NCBI GenBank assembly: GCA_033964015.1
Contig: CM066913.1
Location: forward strand, 19,181,854-19,245,853
Direction of reading: 5' to 3'
Source of the DNA: Scolanthus callimorphus
Taxonomy: Eukaryota > Cnidaria > Anthozoa > Actiniaria > Edwardsiidae
Length of the DNA: 64,000 bases
Shown in pieces: positions 46,901 to 58,489 of the stretch (the first letter of the stretch is position 1; each line of letters begins with the position of its first letter). The notes beneath the pieces are model-generated. The model was not told the DNA's origin. It saw nothing but the letters and a program-made list of their open reading frames with translations, and searched no databases. Position numbers and translations under genes: made by a program.

Positions 46901-49900
46901 TTCATTTGCGGTTCTAATTTGATATAATCGACATTTGTATGTAAGAATTCAAGCGACAGTTCCACGTGTCAGTCGTCGAAGCTTGTTTTGAAGTTTAAAA
47001 CAGCTCGCTGGAATTTGTTATCGCTGTTTCGATCCTTCACAATTCCACAGACATAACTCCATTGATTTGACTCGAATAATGCAAGTTCAACTTTTTTATT
47101 AATATATTCTCAAGAAATAGATAAGCCTCACAAGTCCGTACTGCGCGTGGTGTTTTGGATTTTGTGACAGTAGCATACTCGGCAACCTGGGCTTTCCGTG
47201 CGAGTGCCCCTTTAAATTCGTATTTGTCATGTGGATAGAGGTGATGTGTTAGTGTGTTTGTGTAATAAAAACTCTGGGTAAATTCCATAACATATTCAAT
47301 ATATGCAATTATTGCATTAAAATGAACAAAACGAGCGTTACATTTACCTCAGCAAAAATAAGTTTGTACAAAATTTAAAATATGCTACTCCAACAAGCGA
47401 TAAAAATCACATACATTTGGAATGCACATAAACTCAAGTTTTCAGTGGAATAAGCTTTTCGCGTTCGAAGAACGCAATCTATTCTCGGCAAGCCAAGAAG
47501 ATTTCAGCGATTTTCTTGACACAAGGCCTCGACATCAGACCGAGGCCACTAATCAGGTTAGAAACCGGTTTTACAAGATTTTGACGCATTCGAAATTTAT
47601 CAAGTTCTCAGTCAACTGTGCGTTCGAGAATTTGTTTCACATTTGTGACTGGTTCTTGGTTCCTTGCTGGACGACGTCAAACTCTGTTCGCTTAGTAATT
47701 CACCGCCACATATCGGCCGCATTGAATGAAAATTCTTTCGCACACCGCCAAGAATAAAATGCCTAGAGGTTTATTTTATGTGAGGGAAAGAGGCTGATCG
47801 TACAAAAAGATAACGGACATTCTAAGTCTTTGCAAGGCGATTCGTCTCAAACACCAAAGACATGAGCCTAAGAAAATCGATTCAGCGAACAATTCAACTA
47901 GTAAATCCTTTTGCACGTTTCTTTCCTATGATACAGTTCGCTTCAATTCCAAGTTTTCGTCAGAATGATTTTCAGAACTTCCGACACTCCTGAATCATTC
48001 AGGTCGAAGGCTAGGCTTCTCTAAGAAAATTCTCAAGCGTTCCACGCGGCGTAAGGGAAGACAAGTTTTCCTTCTCGCGTCTTGTTTGAATGAAATGAGT
48101 CGAAAATAAGCTCCGTAGCAAGCCTTTCCCGTGGGTTTCAAAGATCAGAGAAACGTACGACTGGTACGAGCGAAGTCAAATGATTAAGGTCTGGCTTGTT
48201 GACAAGATTTACTTTTTAAAAGAATGCAAAGAAACAGAGTTTGATCGACGTCCATTAAAAACCAGTCACGGCACGTCACGCTCACATCTTGGCATGCAAC
48301 ACAAATAAAAACGGATAAGAAATTACGGAAAAAGTCCTTCTTCGAACGCGTTTCTAATCTATGATTACTACTAGTTTAACTCTTTAATTCTCAAAGAACC
48401 TGAAAATACGCAAAATGTAGCGTCAGAACAATGTCCACTCTGTGTCCCCGGGAAATGAACGCAAATCGGAAAAGTGCCGTTAGAAAGACAAAATCTAAAT
48501 AATAACAGCTTATTTTTTGTCTCAGGAGTGCACATTAAAACTGTAGTTTAGTATGCTGTGAAGATTGAGTGAAAATCTCTTTTCATTTCTTGGCAAGAAG
48601 ATAAAAACTAGCGTCAGAACGGATTTCCACGAAGTCTCTACTTTTCAGGCCATTTGAAACCTGCCAGCGTTCTCTTTTAGCGTTATCTTTAGAGCTATCG
48701 TTACCTTTAGCGTTCCGTTCCGCCGTTATCTTTTAGCGTTCCCGGTCTCGCCGTTACCTTTTAGCGTTCCCGGTCTCGCCGTTACCTTTTAGCGTTCCCG
48801 GTCTCACCGTTATCTTTTAGCGTTCTGTCTCACCGTTACGTTTGAGCGTTCCGTCTCACCGTTATCTTTTAGCGTCCCCTCTCACCGTTACCTTTTAGCG
48901 TTCCCGGTCCCACCGTTATCTTTTAGCGTTCTGTCTCACCGTTACGTTTGAGCGTTCCGTCTCACCGTTATCTTTCAGCGTTCCCTCTCACCGTTATCTT
49001 TTAGCGTTCTGTCTCACCGTTTACGTTTGAAGGTTCCGTCTCACCGTTACCTTTGAGCGTTCCGTCTCACCGTAACCTTTTAGTGTTCCATTTCACTGTT
49101 ACCTTTTAGCTTTCCATTTTACGTTCCGTTTTACCGTTACCTTCTAATCTAGCGTCCGGTTTTACAATTAACTTTTTTAGTGTTCGGTTTTTTCCATTAA
49201 AAGTATTTTTTAAATAACGTTCACTGTCACCTTTTGGCATAAAATTATCGTTTCCTTCGGTGATCGGTTTTACCCTGTCCGTAAGGGTTTGCGGTGTACG
49301 TGTCTTTTTATGTTGATTTTGCGTTGTTGATAAATGTTGATGCTGATAGGAAAAACATTGTTTCCTTGGTATTGATTATTAATGTTTTCACTGAACAAGT
49401 TTTGGTTCGCTTCGGGCTGGTATAACGAAGTACGGTTTACAATCTTTGTAAAGTATTTGGATTTTTACATCATTAAAATGGCTAAAACAAATACAGGGTT
49501 AACCTTGCATTAGCGTTTCGTTTTAGATAGCCGCGTTAACTTCTGGTATCGTCAACTAGTAGCGTTAACTACAACGTTGCTATGAAACTTGACCGGATAA
49601 ACACAACGCGTTCCCCTTTCCAAGGGAACGCGTTCCCTTTGAAAGGAAATTTTTATGGGTTTGTGTATAAATAATTTTCATCGTCTTTTTTCCTTTCAAA
49701 TAAATAGATCCAATGAATGTTTTTAGGGACGGACCATTGGACCATTTAGAAACGTGATGGGGATTGGTCGGGGGGGACGCAAATAATATATATCAGGATC
49801 GAGCAAGTTCGGAAGGGTAAAACATTCGAGCGCGCTTGGCATGGAAGCAAAAAGGCTATGTTACACGGGACAACACGCAACGTCGATTTTTCGCGTAACG

Positions 49901-52900
49901 GCTGAAAAAATATCCTACAGAGCTGGGACACAAATGCCCAACAACAGGGCACGGTAGAACAGATAGAAGCATACGGCGAGTTTTGAGGAAGTCTACATTG
50001 ATCACGAGCTAATAAGTACGTAATAAGTTATAACTTCACCTGAAATCCGCGCGCTCAAACACTTTCTTACTTCGTAAGTTGTTTTTTTACATGCAAGCGC
50101 TTACTATCGATAGTTTGACTCTTGTACTTTTTATCTCGTGTCATGAGGAACTATACTGGAAGTTATCTTATCGTGCGCTTAAATAACACACAAAATTGGA
50201 AGTTTTCCATTTTTGGCATTAGCAAATGGCCAGACTTTAGCGACGTAGGCCAGCCATCACTCTTTATTGTTAGTTTAATAGAAGCGAAGTAGATTTTACT
50301 TTTGAGATGGGGTGGCTCTTAACAGAGCCTTTTTTCTCTGCTCAAATACTTAAGCAGCTCTCGAGGTCATCAATGTCCAAATCCTTGCGATGCGTTGTGA
50401 TGGAATCGGCAAGATGTTTCATAGCTGCAAGGCTTTCTTTGGCATAGGTAATTATAGTGATAGTTACATGTCCTTCGCTACCATTTTGCTTGATCAAGGC
50501 TAAAACACTTGAGATATAAAACAACTTGCAATCAGTTGCTTGGATATATGTATGCTCTAAAAAGGAAAGCTCGTCGAGCAATGCAAGAAGTTCTTCTGAA
50601 AGTTCTAATGGCATGTTGTAATGAAATGTACAACGGTAAACAAAGTTATGGGAAAGGAACCGTTAATTAAAAAGAAACGCTTATAATAAGAGAAAAGGGA
50701 ACGGTTAAAAGGTAACGCTAAAAGGGAACGTTCAAAAGGGAACGGTTAAAACGGAACGCTAAAATAGAACGGTTAAAACGGAACGCTAAAAGAGAACGGT
50801 TAAAACGGAACGCAAAAAAAGAACGGTTTAAAGGAACGCTGAAAGAGAACGGTTAAAACGGAACGCTGAAACAGAACGGTTTAAAACGGGACGCTAAAAG
50901 AGAACGGTCAAAACGGAACGCTAAAAGAGAACGGTTAAAACGGAACGCAAAAAAAGAACGGTTTAAAAGGAACGCTAAAAGAGAACGGTTAAAACGGAAC
51001 GCTGAAACAGAACGGTTAAAACGGGACGCTAAAAGAGAACGGTCAAAACGGAACGCTAAAAGAGAACGGTTAAAACGGAACGCGAAATTGGGAACGGTGA
51101 AAGGGAACGGTATAAGTCTAGAACGCTAGAAAGGGAACGGTAAAAAGGGAACGGTAGAAGAGAACGCCAAATTTTAGGTGTTACGCGATTGGGTCTCAAC
51201 TCTGTGCACAAGGCCCCATGCCTACCTGGTCTTGTTTCGAAGTAAAATAATCTTGTCTTGCAATCTTCAAATCATAATCACCACTCAAGATCTTAGTGGC
51301 TTGAAGCTCTGCCAGTTCCTGTATCACTCCTGGTAAAACTTCATCTGTCAACTGGGATATCTCCTGCTTCACACGACCTAGTGAGGACTGAACGTCGTTC
51401 AAATGAGACCTGAAAATAGAAAATGCAAACAATTTGGTCAAAGGTAGATATAAGTAATGTGCAGCGTCACGCAAAGCCTGCATAGAAAGTGCCCTTGTGT
51501 GTCTTCCAGGAGTGATACAGCTTCTCGGAAGATCTTGTGTGATTGGATAGGCAGAACAAAGCATCCCATTGTTTCCTAGTTCTTTTGTATGACCCTCTAT
51601 TGTTTTGCAATTAGGGTATCAATCCAATAGGCTTAGATCTTAAGAGAGATGTATCATGACTCTTCAAGGAAAACAAATAGAGAAACAGAGGAGAAAACTT
51701 GACAAGCGAGTTTTTGGTCATGCAAAAATGGATGAGCAAAAAATGAACAAAACTTGTCGATTGCTCGTCAAACTTATGCAAGGATTTTGTACTTTTACAA
51801 GACTTGGACCTGTTTGTATGGTAAAATAAGCAAAAGTGGCAAAAAGGAAAAAAAAATGTTTCAGGTTTTTGTTGAGTTTCTGAATTACGATGACATTAAA
51901 ATGGTGATGAAGCATTGCATGATGGGCAGGGTGAGTGGTTCCTTTAGTTGATTTTTTGCCACAATGTGCAGAGCTGTCAGAATATTTTGAAGAAAACAAA
52001 AAGTAGTCAGCTGCAAAAAGAAAAGCCGACAGCAAATTTTGTCCCTTCAAAACAATAAGTAAGTTTCCTCACCAAGCCAATTCAGACACAGGCGTGGAGC
52101 TGGCACATTTTTAGGAGGAACTAGAATTTAAGGATTCCTATTTTTATTTTATTTTCGCAAACAATGAGGTGAGCTTCAGGCTGCATTTAACAAGGTTCTG
52201 TGGTTAAACTTTTTTGTGTCTCACATTTGGCAAAAAGTAGTCAGCAATTAAATGACTGTGAGGTAGCCATTGGAGCTCCGGCGGTTGGCCTGCTTGTTCT
52301 GACAGCTCTGAATGTGTCTGTGTGCCAATTTGGCATTATCGTCCTCTTCTTCTTATGGGTTCCTAGAGCTTACCTGAGAGTCTCCACATCCGCCGCATGA
52401 TGATGTCTCAACATAGCAGTGTTCTTCTCCTTGGCTAACTCCACTGCAGCCTGTACACCATGTGCAGTGGTCTCAGCTGAGATCCTTTTCTGTTCACTTA
52501 CTGAATATCTGAGTAGAAGAATATGATCAGAAATAGTGATCAGGAATTCAGGATTTGGAAGGAGCATACTGTACTGTGCACATATGGAGCAAAAGGAGAC
52601 CTGTTTTCCTGTGAGGATTACATACATTTTTTGAAGTCTGGCCAGTTCTTTGCAGTCATTCAAAATGACTTCCTCTGATTCTCCTGTAGATGGGAAAAGT
52701 CCATGTAGCACAGTGTTAAACAAGTACTATAAATAAGACCTACATGGTCTTAGGCAGCAGAATTTGCAGGAAGTAAACAATTTTTTTATTAATTTGTTAT
52801 TGTTTTTGTATTCAGAGGTGACGTTGCCATTGTTTTTTGTTTTGATACAGTTAAAAGGTTGAATCGCTACAGTTAATTTCTATTAAAATCGTGATGGAAA

Positions 52901-55900
52901 TCAGGAGAAGTGCACTAGTGCTTGACATCAAGCATTTACTGTGGGGGCTGCATTTTACTGTGGGGGATATGGCAAAGAAACACTACTGTCCAAAGAATGA
53001 TACTTTAAATCTTTGGCCAAGTGAAAAAAGAAAAAGGAAACAACTAGTACCTCTGATAAGCAGAGATGTTGGATCACTGATTTCCAAAAGCTCAAACCTG
53101 TTTTCATCACCCCTGCCAGCCATATCTGCAAAACCCTTAAGAAAAGTAAATGTATTAGTAGCCAATATTTTTCATAATCTTTAAATTGAGACAATAACCA
53201 TCTTGTTCCTCTGTACCTCAAAAAATTGCTTCCTTGTGTAAGCTGTAAGTTCACAGGCAAATTTCTCTTCTGAGTTATAGTATTCTTCAGTCTTCAGTTG
53301 AGACAAGAAGGCCTTGTTCTCCTCTCCTGAATTGTAAGTTAAAAAATGATGGCATGTAACATCAGATAGAAATAATAGGACATTCCCCAAGCTATTACGA
53401 CAACCGCAAAGTAACAAGACAACAAGCTTGTGTGTTTGGCTCAGAGAAAAGTATTTATTCATCTAAAGAGATAACAAGATAATTAAACTAGACAAATAAA
53501 TATTCTCTGTCACACCCAGGTGGGTGGGAGGGAAAGAAGTTAAGAGTGTGGAATAGTAATTGAAGTTGTATAGTCAATGACATCTAGTAAGCGAACTGAG
53601 CTAACCAACGCTGCATGTACTATAATTTTATATCTACACTAGACACACCCCCTAGATGGGGCAGTACCATGAACTGTCAGCTGGCCTGCATAGTTGTGCA
53701 ATTTGGAACATTATTTATTAGAAAAAATATTTTATTAGTCAGTTGCACACATGGGCTGCAGTAGTTTTTGTTGGTGTCTGGCAGTTTGCCTATCCTAGTT
53801 CACTAATGAATCAATTGATGACTGTATTAATTCTGACAGCAATGCTAGACCTAATTCTCTAGCTGACAAGAAATCTACCAATGACCAGGGGAGGGGGGCA
53901 GATAGTGAAAACATGGAAAGGAAATTTTTAAATTTCCTCCAACAAATAAAGTAAATGTATGGGAAAATCTACGGAGAAAGGGGAAGGGGGACTGCAGCCC
54001 CCTCACCCCCTAAATCCACCCCTGATGACACTTTACACTACTGTGTACCTCTGTCTTCTGTGTGCAGTTCAGTCAGACTAGTCACTGCCTTCAGTAGTTG
54101 TCCAATGGCCACATCCATCTGTTTCATAGTACAAAGGCTTCATGATTTTACTTTTACTTGAATTCATTTACACTGCACTCTGTTAAAGCCTCATACAGTA
54201 TATCAAAAAATGTATTGTTCATTGCACCGGTTCCTTCAGCACATGCATTATTTTGTAAAAATAAAACAAACAAAGAAGTCTCTAACCAATTAAATAGACT
54301 GATTGACTGCATGTACTGTACATTTATCTCACATTGATTTGAATAAGAAGTGAAATTCATGTAAAATTAAATAGGTCCCAGTTTTGCAGTCAGCACAAAA
54401 CACAGTCAACAAAGTACACTTGCATGGTGTACAGTATATGTGTGTGGCTCTCTCAGTCATGCTTGTTTTGTTGTATCTTTTTTTTCAAATTTAATGCCAT
54501 GCCACTGTATAATGCCACTGTATCCTACAGCATAACATTTTGTACTGTTGGTCACAATCCTTGTTTCTAGATGCATGTTCTGACTGACAGGAGCTACATT
54601 TTGCAGTTACCCATTCATGAACTATTGAAAGCTCAAATTGCAAGGCAAAAGAATATTGGAAGTGTTCCAATTTCCATTGGTTAGTGCTAAGGACTATATC
54701 ATACACTAGAACAGTAGATTTACCTGCTTGCTGTCTGACTGACTTGTCTCAAGACTCTTCTTGTACTTTTGCTTGGCCTCTTTTCAACAGCACCTATCTG
54801 GCTTAGCTGATGGGCTGCTTTTGTCTGGTGAATGCTATAAACATAACATGAATGAATGAACGATTTGTATTTACAATAACTGTAGTTTGCACTGTGGAGT
54901 GTATTAATTAATGCACACCCTTGTTTAGGTCCCCAGATACATTAAGCTATTGCATTTAGGAATGGCTAGGTGGCAGGGCTGCAAATTGCGCCCGTGGGGG
55001 TTGCTTTTGCGACTAAGTTTTTTCTCTTTTGTGACAAACCTTTGTCAGTCAGTTGAAGTTTTGCGACTCACTTCTTGTCTAACTCGCTGGTGCAAGTTCA
55101 ATTTCTGCGACTAACATTTTAGAAAACGCTACTAGAATTTTGAAACTTGTCAAAAAATTTCGACTGGACTTTTTTTAATTTGCAGCCCTGGGTGGTGCAG
55201 TGTGTATACCACACTGTGCATACTGGTATGATCCTGAGTTTGATCTCTGTTCCAAGTAGCTTCTGTATACGTAGCTTTGAATGTGATGCCACATGGTTTT
55301 TAAGAGCCCTTCTAAATGTACATGCAGCTCTGTTCTGTGACTGTGTCTTCTTGGCTGAGGCTAACCCCTCTTGAGGTCTTCTGAAATAACCTCTTGCCAT
55401 GCCTTGTGTGACCTGCCCCGGTGCCTTAACCTGTTCACATCATCTACACTACAGTACTATAAATTTGAAAGTCAACAGAATTTCACATGTTGCTCTTCTG
55501 ATAATCCAAAAAATAATACAGAAGGTTTGGGGCAAAAAAAAGAAGAAGGAAAATACGGGTAGGAATATACCCTGCGAGCAGTGATTTCCTCCTCTCTTAG
55601 GCCGGCGGCTAGCGAGGGAGAGAAACCACTGCGAGCGACCGTTTAGCGCCGTCCTCAAACTTGGATGAATAAATTAACTCAAAAGCAGTAAAACCGGTTA
55701 TAATCCCGTTTGACACTGGTACGTGTTGACATATTTAATCAACAGTTGAAACCGCCATGAATCCAAAGAAGCCACGAAAAAGCAAACTCGCACAGAAATA
55801 AAGCTCCAAACACGGCATAATAAATTTCTACAAGCAATAGTAAGCTTAACTGTATGTTTTGGAGGAAATTCTAACACTTCGGAGATGGAAAACTGGCTGA

Positions 55901-58489
55901 AAATCTATCTGGAAGTTGTCACGCGAAAGGTCAAGTCCCATGTGTTAAGTCCATTAGCGCCAGATGTGACGCCAGATGTGACTTGCGTTACTCGATGGAA
56001 AACCAAACGGTCGCTCGCAGTGGTTTCTCTCCCTCGCTAGCCGCCGGCCTAAGAGAGGAGGAAATCACTGCTCGCAGGGTAGTAGGAATAAGGAATAATA
56101 AGGAATAATAACTGTAGGCACCTGCCAACCTGTAAATTGCCTTCTTGTAAAATAACAGGTATAGGTATTAAACGGCCATACAATATGTACACTGTACCTT
56201 AACTTATTCCTTTGGTGTACAAGTTTTGAAGCCTTCTGTTCATGGATTCAAAAGCTTTGGAAGCAGCTTCAATCTCATCTCTACAAAATAGTCAGTATAA
56301 TAATTTAGTAACTCAGTTTGGGAAAACCATCACCAGCAAATGCAGTTTAGTGGGAAGTATGTGGTTCTATGCCAATTGGACAACAACCCTGATAATAAAC
56401 TCTGGAAAATAATGAAATCAAAGAATAAGAAACATACACTGTATTGTCATTTTGATTAGCCAATTAATTTAGGGCTTCTAAAATGCTGGATGTCATCTCA
56501 GTTTAGTAATAGTTCAATCTAGTTTAAGAAGGAAGAACATACCATGCTGGTAACCAGTGCGTGACTTAGAGTCTGAGTGACTTGGAGTTTCATTGCCGGC
56601 AACTAAACTAATATCAAACAAGACAAGTAAGCCCACCTACCGGTAGTGTATGTTCAACACACCACCAACAAGTCAATAGTGTTGAATCAATAGGCATCGA
56701 TGTCTCTCAAGCTCAGAGGACGCTAATGAATAAATCAGAGCTCAACCGTCTGTTGAACTTGTGACTATCCCTATAGACTGTGCCCTAAGGCCGAGTATGG
56801 CCAAAGAGGAAAATTATGATGGTGACGACACCAGTGCCCAGATGGCTACTAAAGGCAAACAGCCAACTGTACTGAATTGCCTAGGAAATCTAGTGTTCTC
56901 AGCACTGCCACAGTATAAGATGTACATGTACATGTTTTATATATTTACATGTACCATACAAACAAAAAAGTACATTTGTAAACTAACTGTACCTTAAGTT
57001 TTCATTAGAAATCTCTTCTTGAAATCCCTGAGCAGTTGAAACAGCAGCCTCAAGTTTATCGCCCTGAAAACAGCATTGTAATCATTTAAATCTATAGCCC
57101 TTTTGCAGTTAGACTGTCAGGAGGTTGAACTGGAGAGAAAACATATTGAAACATATCTTATCTGTTATCTTTTTACCCAGTCATAAAAAAACTTGGTCAA
57201 TCAACCTCGAGTATGCCACGTTATCAGGTCCATTTTCTTTGCGATTTTGTAAACAAGTCAAATAAAAATTTTGTTTGCCCTCCAGTCATGTTCGGTTGAT
57301 TTACCCTTGTGAATCTAGAGGTCTATTCATAGGCTTGTAGCGAAATAACAAGCATGACTGTTTAGCTGCAAATGACCTATTGGTTGTTATAAACAGTGAC
57401 TTGTTGGTAGTTTATCGTCACTCACCTAGTACACCCTCCCCAGACTGGATTAACTCTTGGTAGCTATAAACAATAAAATCACATTTCTTGAATTATCATA
57501 ATAAAAAATTGGTCATCACAGAAAAACATTGTATTTTTTTCACCATCTTGCCCCATTGTGAAAGAATTACCATTTTCAAGGAGCACCATTCTTTTTGACG
57601 TATAAAATTCTCCCTTATGTCTGACACTGATGATGGAATGGCCAAAAATTAAGCTTATAAGTTTCTAATAAATTACAAACCGAAATTAAAATTGTGAGTA
57701 AAAAGAACTGACTCTAAAACCTTCAATATTCAATGCCCCAGATACAGTATTGTTGGGGAGCAGTTATGGGATTATTATTATTCAGCACGTTGATGTATTG
57801 CCCAAATATTATGGTCATTGGAACTCCAATAGCTGTCTTCTGTACATGACATATACATGTATCCTGTGATATTTGTCACCAAGGGAAGTATGATGTGTTG
57901 AGCTCAGGGATATTTAATTTGTGCTAGCGATTGTGCTGAATAATAAAACTCCTGCTCCATTTTGCAGAATATCATCTGATTTAGCCAACTCGGGACTGTG
58001 TCCCCCGTCGGCTAAGACGTATCAGACGAATTCTATGCAATCTCACAGGATAATGGTTAAGTATTTTGAGAAGAATGTGTACAATTAAAATACAGATTAT
58101 TTGAAATTGCAAGTTATGACGGGTCGAGAAGGCAGCGAGGGGGGCACTTGGAAGTGGACCCCATAAGTATTGGTAGTGAACTTCTACAAATGTGTTCCGT
58201 TCTACAATCGGGTTTTTCTCAGCATTGCAGTGCAAAAATTCAACTTTTATTTGCACACTCGTTACATCATTTAACTATACCTTCCTATAGGACCTTAAAG
58301 ACATACTAACCTTTCCAACTCCTCGTCTGTGATGACATTTGCTGGTTGAATGTTGTCGCAGAACCATTCCAGAAATGGAACGCACGCTCGCTGTTCGAAT
58401 AACCATTCCAGACTTTCTGCGTTTAATTCCCCGGCATTTGGTACGCCAACTCGCTCTAAAGCACGAGCAAGGCGAACTCCTTGGCTCAT
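40973..58489 (-). CDS. HAUS3: HAUS augmin-like complex subunit 3, about 17 exons, about 615 aa
   Basis: HAUS3 is a subunit of augmin, which recruits gamma-tubulin to existing spindle microtubules. Exons in transcript order (minus): 58489-58311, 57463-57426 (or ending 57433), 57063-56993, 56280-56204, 54834-54724, 54118-54049, 53326-53217, 53135-53051, 52683-52626, 52508-52374, 51409-51226, 45258-45106, 44218-44103, 43363-43211, 41813-41732, 41406-41311, 41107-40973. Family landmarks in order: N-terminal S-L-E-W-L-F-E and F-L-E-W-F-C, Y-T-R-K-Q-F-F-E, L-A-R-L-Q-K, G-D-Y-D-L-K-I-A-R-Q-D-Y, K-H-R-D, M-T-D-P and C-terminal M-E-R-D-L-F-V. The human protein is 603 aa. Phases agree from exon 6 to the stop. 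Exon 4 to 5 and exon 5 itself each need one extra base to stay in frame, and the exon 2 donor is ambiguous. The start ATG at 58489 fits the family N-terminus. Confidence 0.87.
41905..42150 (+). mobile_element. tRNA-derived SINE copy 3 (HAUS3 intron 14)
   Basis: ACCGGTTCGCTCAGTCGGTA (A-box-like) and GTAGGTTCAAACTGGGGCC (B-box-like) are followed by GGACCAACACTCAGGGTC, AGGAGAAGGTGCTGCC and GCAAATGGTTAGGCCTTCGC, collinear with copies 1 and 2. It lies antisense to HAUS3. Confidence 0.85.
42545..42635 (-). mobile_element. tRNA-like fragment of a second SINE type
   Basis: On the minus strand GCGTAGTGGTTAGGGTTAGG precedes GGTTCGAACCCTGATGATT. The B box GGTTCGAACC is perfect, but the anticodon stem is not a convincing tRNA. 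It is read as a SINE head or tRNA relic in HAUS3 intron 14. Confidence 0.5.
42835..43132. mobile_element. MITE, AAAATCGTTGCATCGCGAC family (HAUS3 intron 14)
   Basis: GCTAAAATCGTTGCATCGCG is mirrored by CGCGATGCAACGATTTTAGC; the arms run about 80 bp and include CGATTTGTTTTTGGCTTTTC. The ends TTAC/GTAA extend the symmetry. No coding content was found. Confidence 0.85.
43545..43735. repeat. foldback repeat in HAUS3 intron 13
   Basis: CCTCTTTACCTTGGGCGTAA and CCATTTCAGATCACGTGGCA at the left are mirrored by TGCCACGTGATCTGAAATGG and TTACGCCGAAGGTAAAGAGG at the right, around a loop of about 80 bp. Confidence 0.85.
44468..44765. repeat. two adjacent foldback repeats in HAUS3 intron 12
   Basis: TTAGTATAAACCAACTAATG is mirrored by AACTAGTTGGTTTATACTAA (about 44470-44656). 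A second palindrome (TTAGACCTC ... GAGGTCTAA, with GGCCTTCGGCC at its centre) follows at 44664-44759. Confidence 0.8.
48690..49140. repeat. minisatellite with TTTTAGCGTTCC, about 27-30 bp period
   Basis: CACCGTTATCTTTTAGCGTT and variants (ACGTTTGAGCGTTCCGTCT) repeat about 14 times with decay towards the right. The complementary motif forms the array at 50690-51170. Confidence 0.88.
50314..50329 (-). promoter_or_regulatory. histone-type mRNA 3' stem-loop (candidate)
   Basis: On the minus strand GGCTCTGTTAAGAGCC has a perfect 6-bp stem and four-base loop, preceded by AAAAAA and followed by ACCCC, as in replication-dependent histone mRNAs. It lies about 12 bases after the stop of the ORF at 50342-50614. 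The first loop base is G where U is usual, which could weaken stem-loop-binding-protein recognition. Confidence 0.5.
50342..50614 (-). CDS. hypothetical 90-aa protein inside HAUS3 intron 11
   Basis: I do not recognise this frame and assign no function. It runs 90 codons from an ATG with no repeat structure, unlike its flanks. The sequence is Leu-rich at the start (L-S-E-E-L-L-A-L-L-D-E-L) with a middle segment K-L-F-Y-I-S-S-V-L-A-L-I and an acidic end (D-L-D-I-D-D-L-E). It is not a core or linker histone, yet a histone-like stem-loop follows the stop. I see no splice acceptor just upstream, so it would be a single-exon nested gene or chance. The same strand as HAUS3 leaves an alternative terminal exon possible, though the missing acceptor argues against it. 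Confidence 0.35.
   Translation of the reverse strand: MPLELSEELLALLDELSFLEHTYIQATDCKLFYISSVLALIKQNGSEGHVTITIITYAKESLAAMKHLADSITTHRKDLDIDDLESCLSI
50690..51170. repeat. minisatellite with GGAACGCTAAAAGAGAACGG, about 27 bp period
   Basis: AACGGTTAAAACGGAACGCT and variants repeat about 17 times. The core GGAACGCTAAAAG is the reverse complement of the core at 48690-49140, so the two arrays form a loose inverted pair about 1.5 kb apart. It ends about 50 bp left of HAUS3 exon 11. Confidence 0.9.
55568..56081. mobile_element. 514-bp MITE with 77-bp inverted ends and 9-bp target duplication
   Basis: TACCCTGCGAGCAGTGATTT opens the element and its reverse complement closes it; the arms 55568-55644 and 56005-56081 match almost base for base. 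GTAGGAATA is directly repeated at 55559-55567 and 56082-56090. Long inverted ends and a 9-bp duplication fit a non-autonomous Mutator-like element. It sits in HAUS3 intron 4 and has no transposase. Confidence 0.9.
57768..58060. repeat. dispersed repeat, family member 2 (HAUS3 intron 1)
   Basis: ATTATTATTCAGCACGTTGA, TTGCCCAAATATTATGGTCA, GTGCTGAATAATAAAACTCC and CACAGGATAATGGTTAAG are collinear with the copy at 12555-13000. A central block differs between the two copies. Confidence 0.7.

Larger units (their letters stand above)
45259..51225 (-). other. HAUS3 intron 11 (6 kb)
   Basis: Bounded by donor CAG/gtaggc at 51225 and acceptor tacag at 45259-45261. It contains two minisatellites of related sequence in opposite orientation (48690-49140 and 50690-51170) and, between them, the small ORF with a histone-like 3' stem-loop. 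The stretch 45260-48690 shows nothing recognisable apart from AT-rich single-copy DNA. Confidence 0.8.

Noticed and set aside
47422..47757. 111-codon plus-strand frame
   Set aside because: No recognised domain, no splice or conservation evidence, and it lies antisense in HAUS3 intron 11; treated as chance.
50300..50614. A histone gene
   Set aside because: The stem-loop looks histone-like, but the ORF resembles no core or linker histone.
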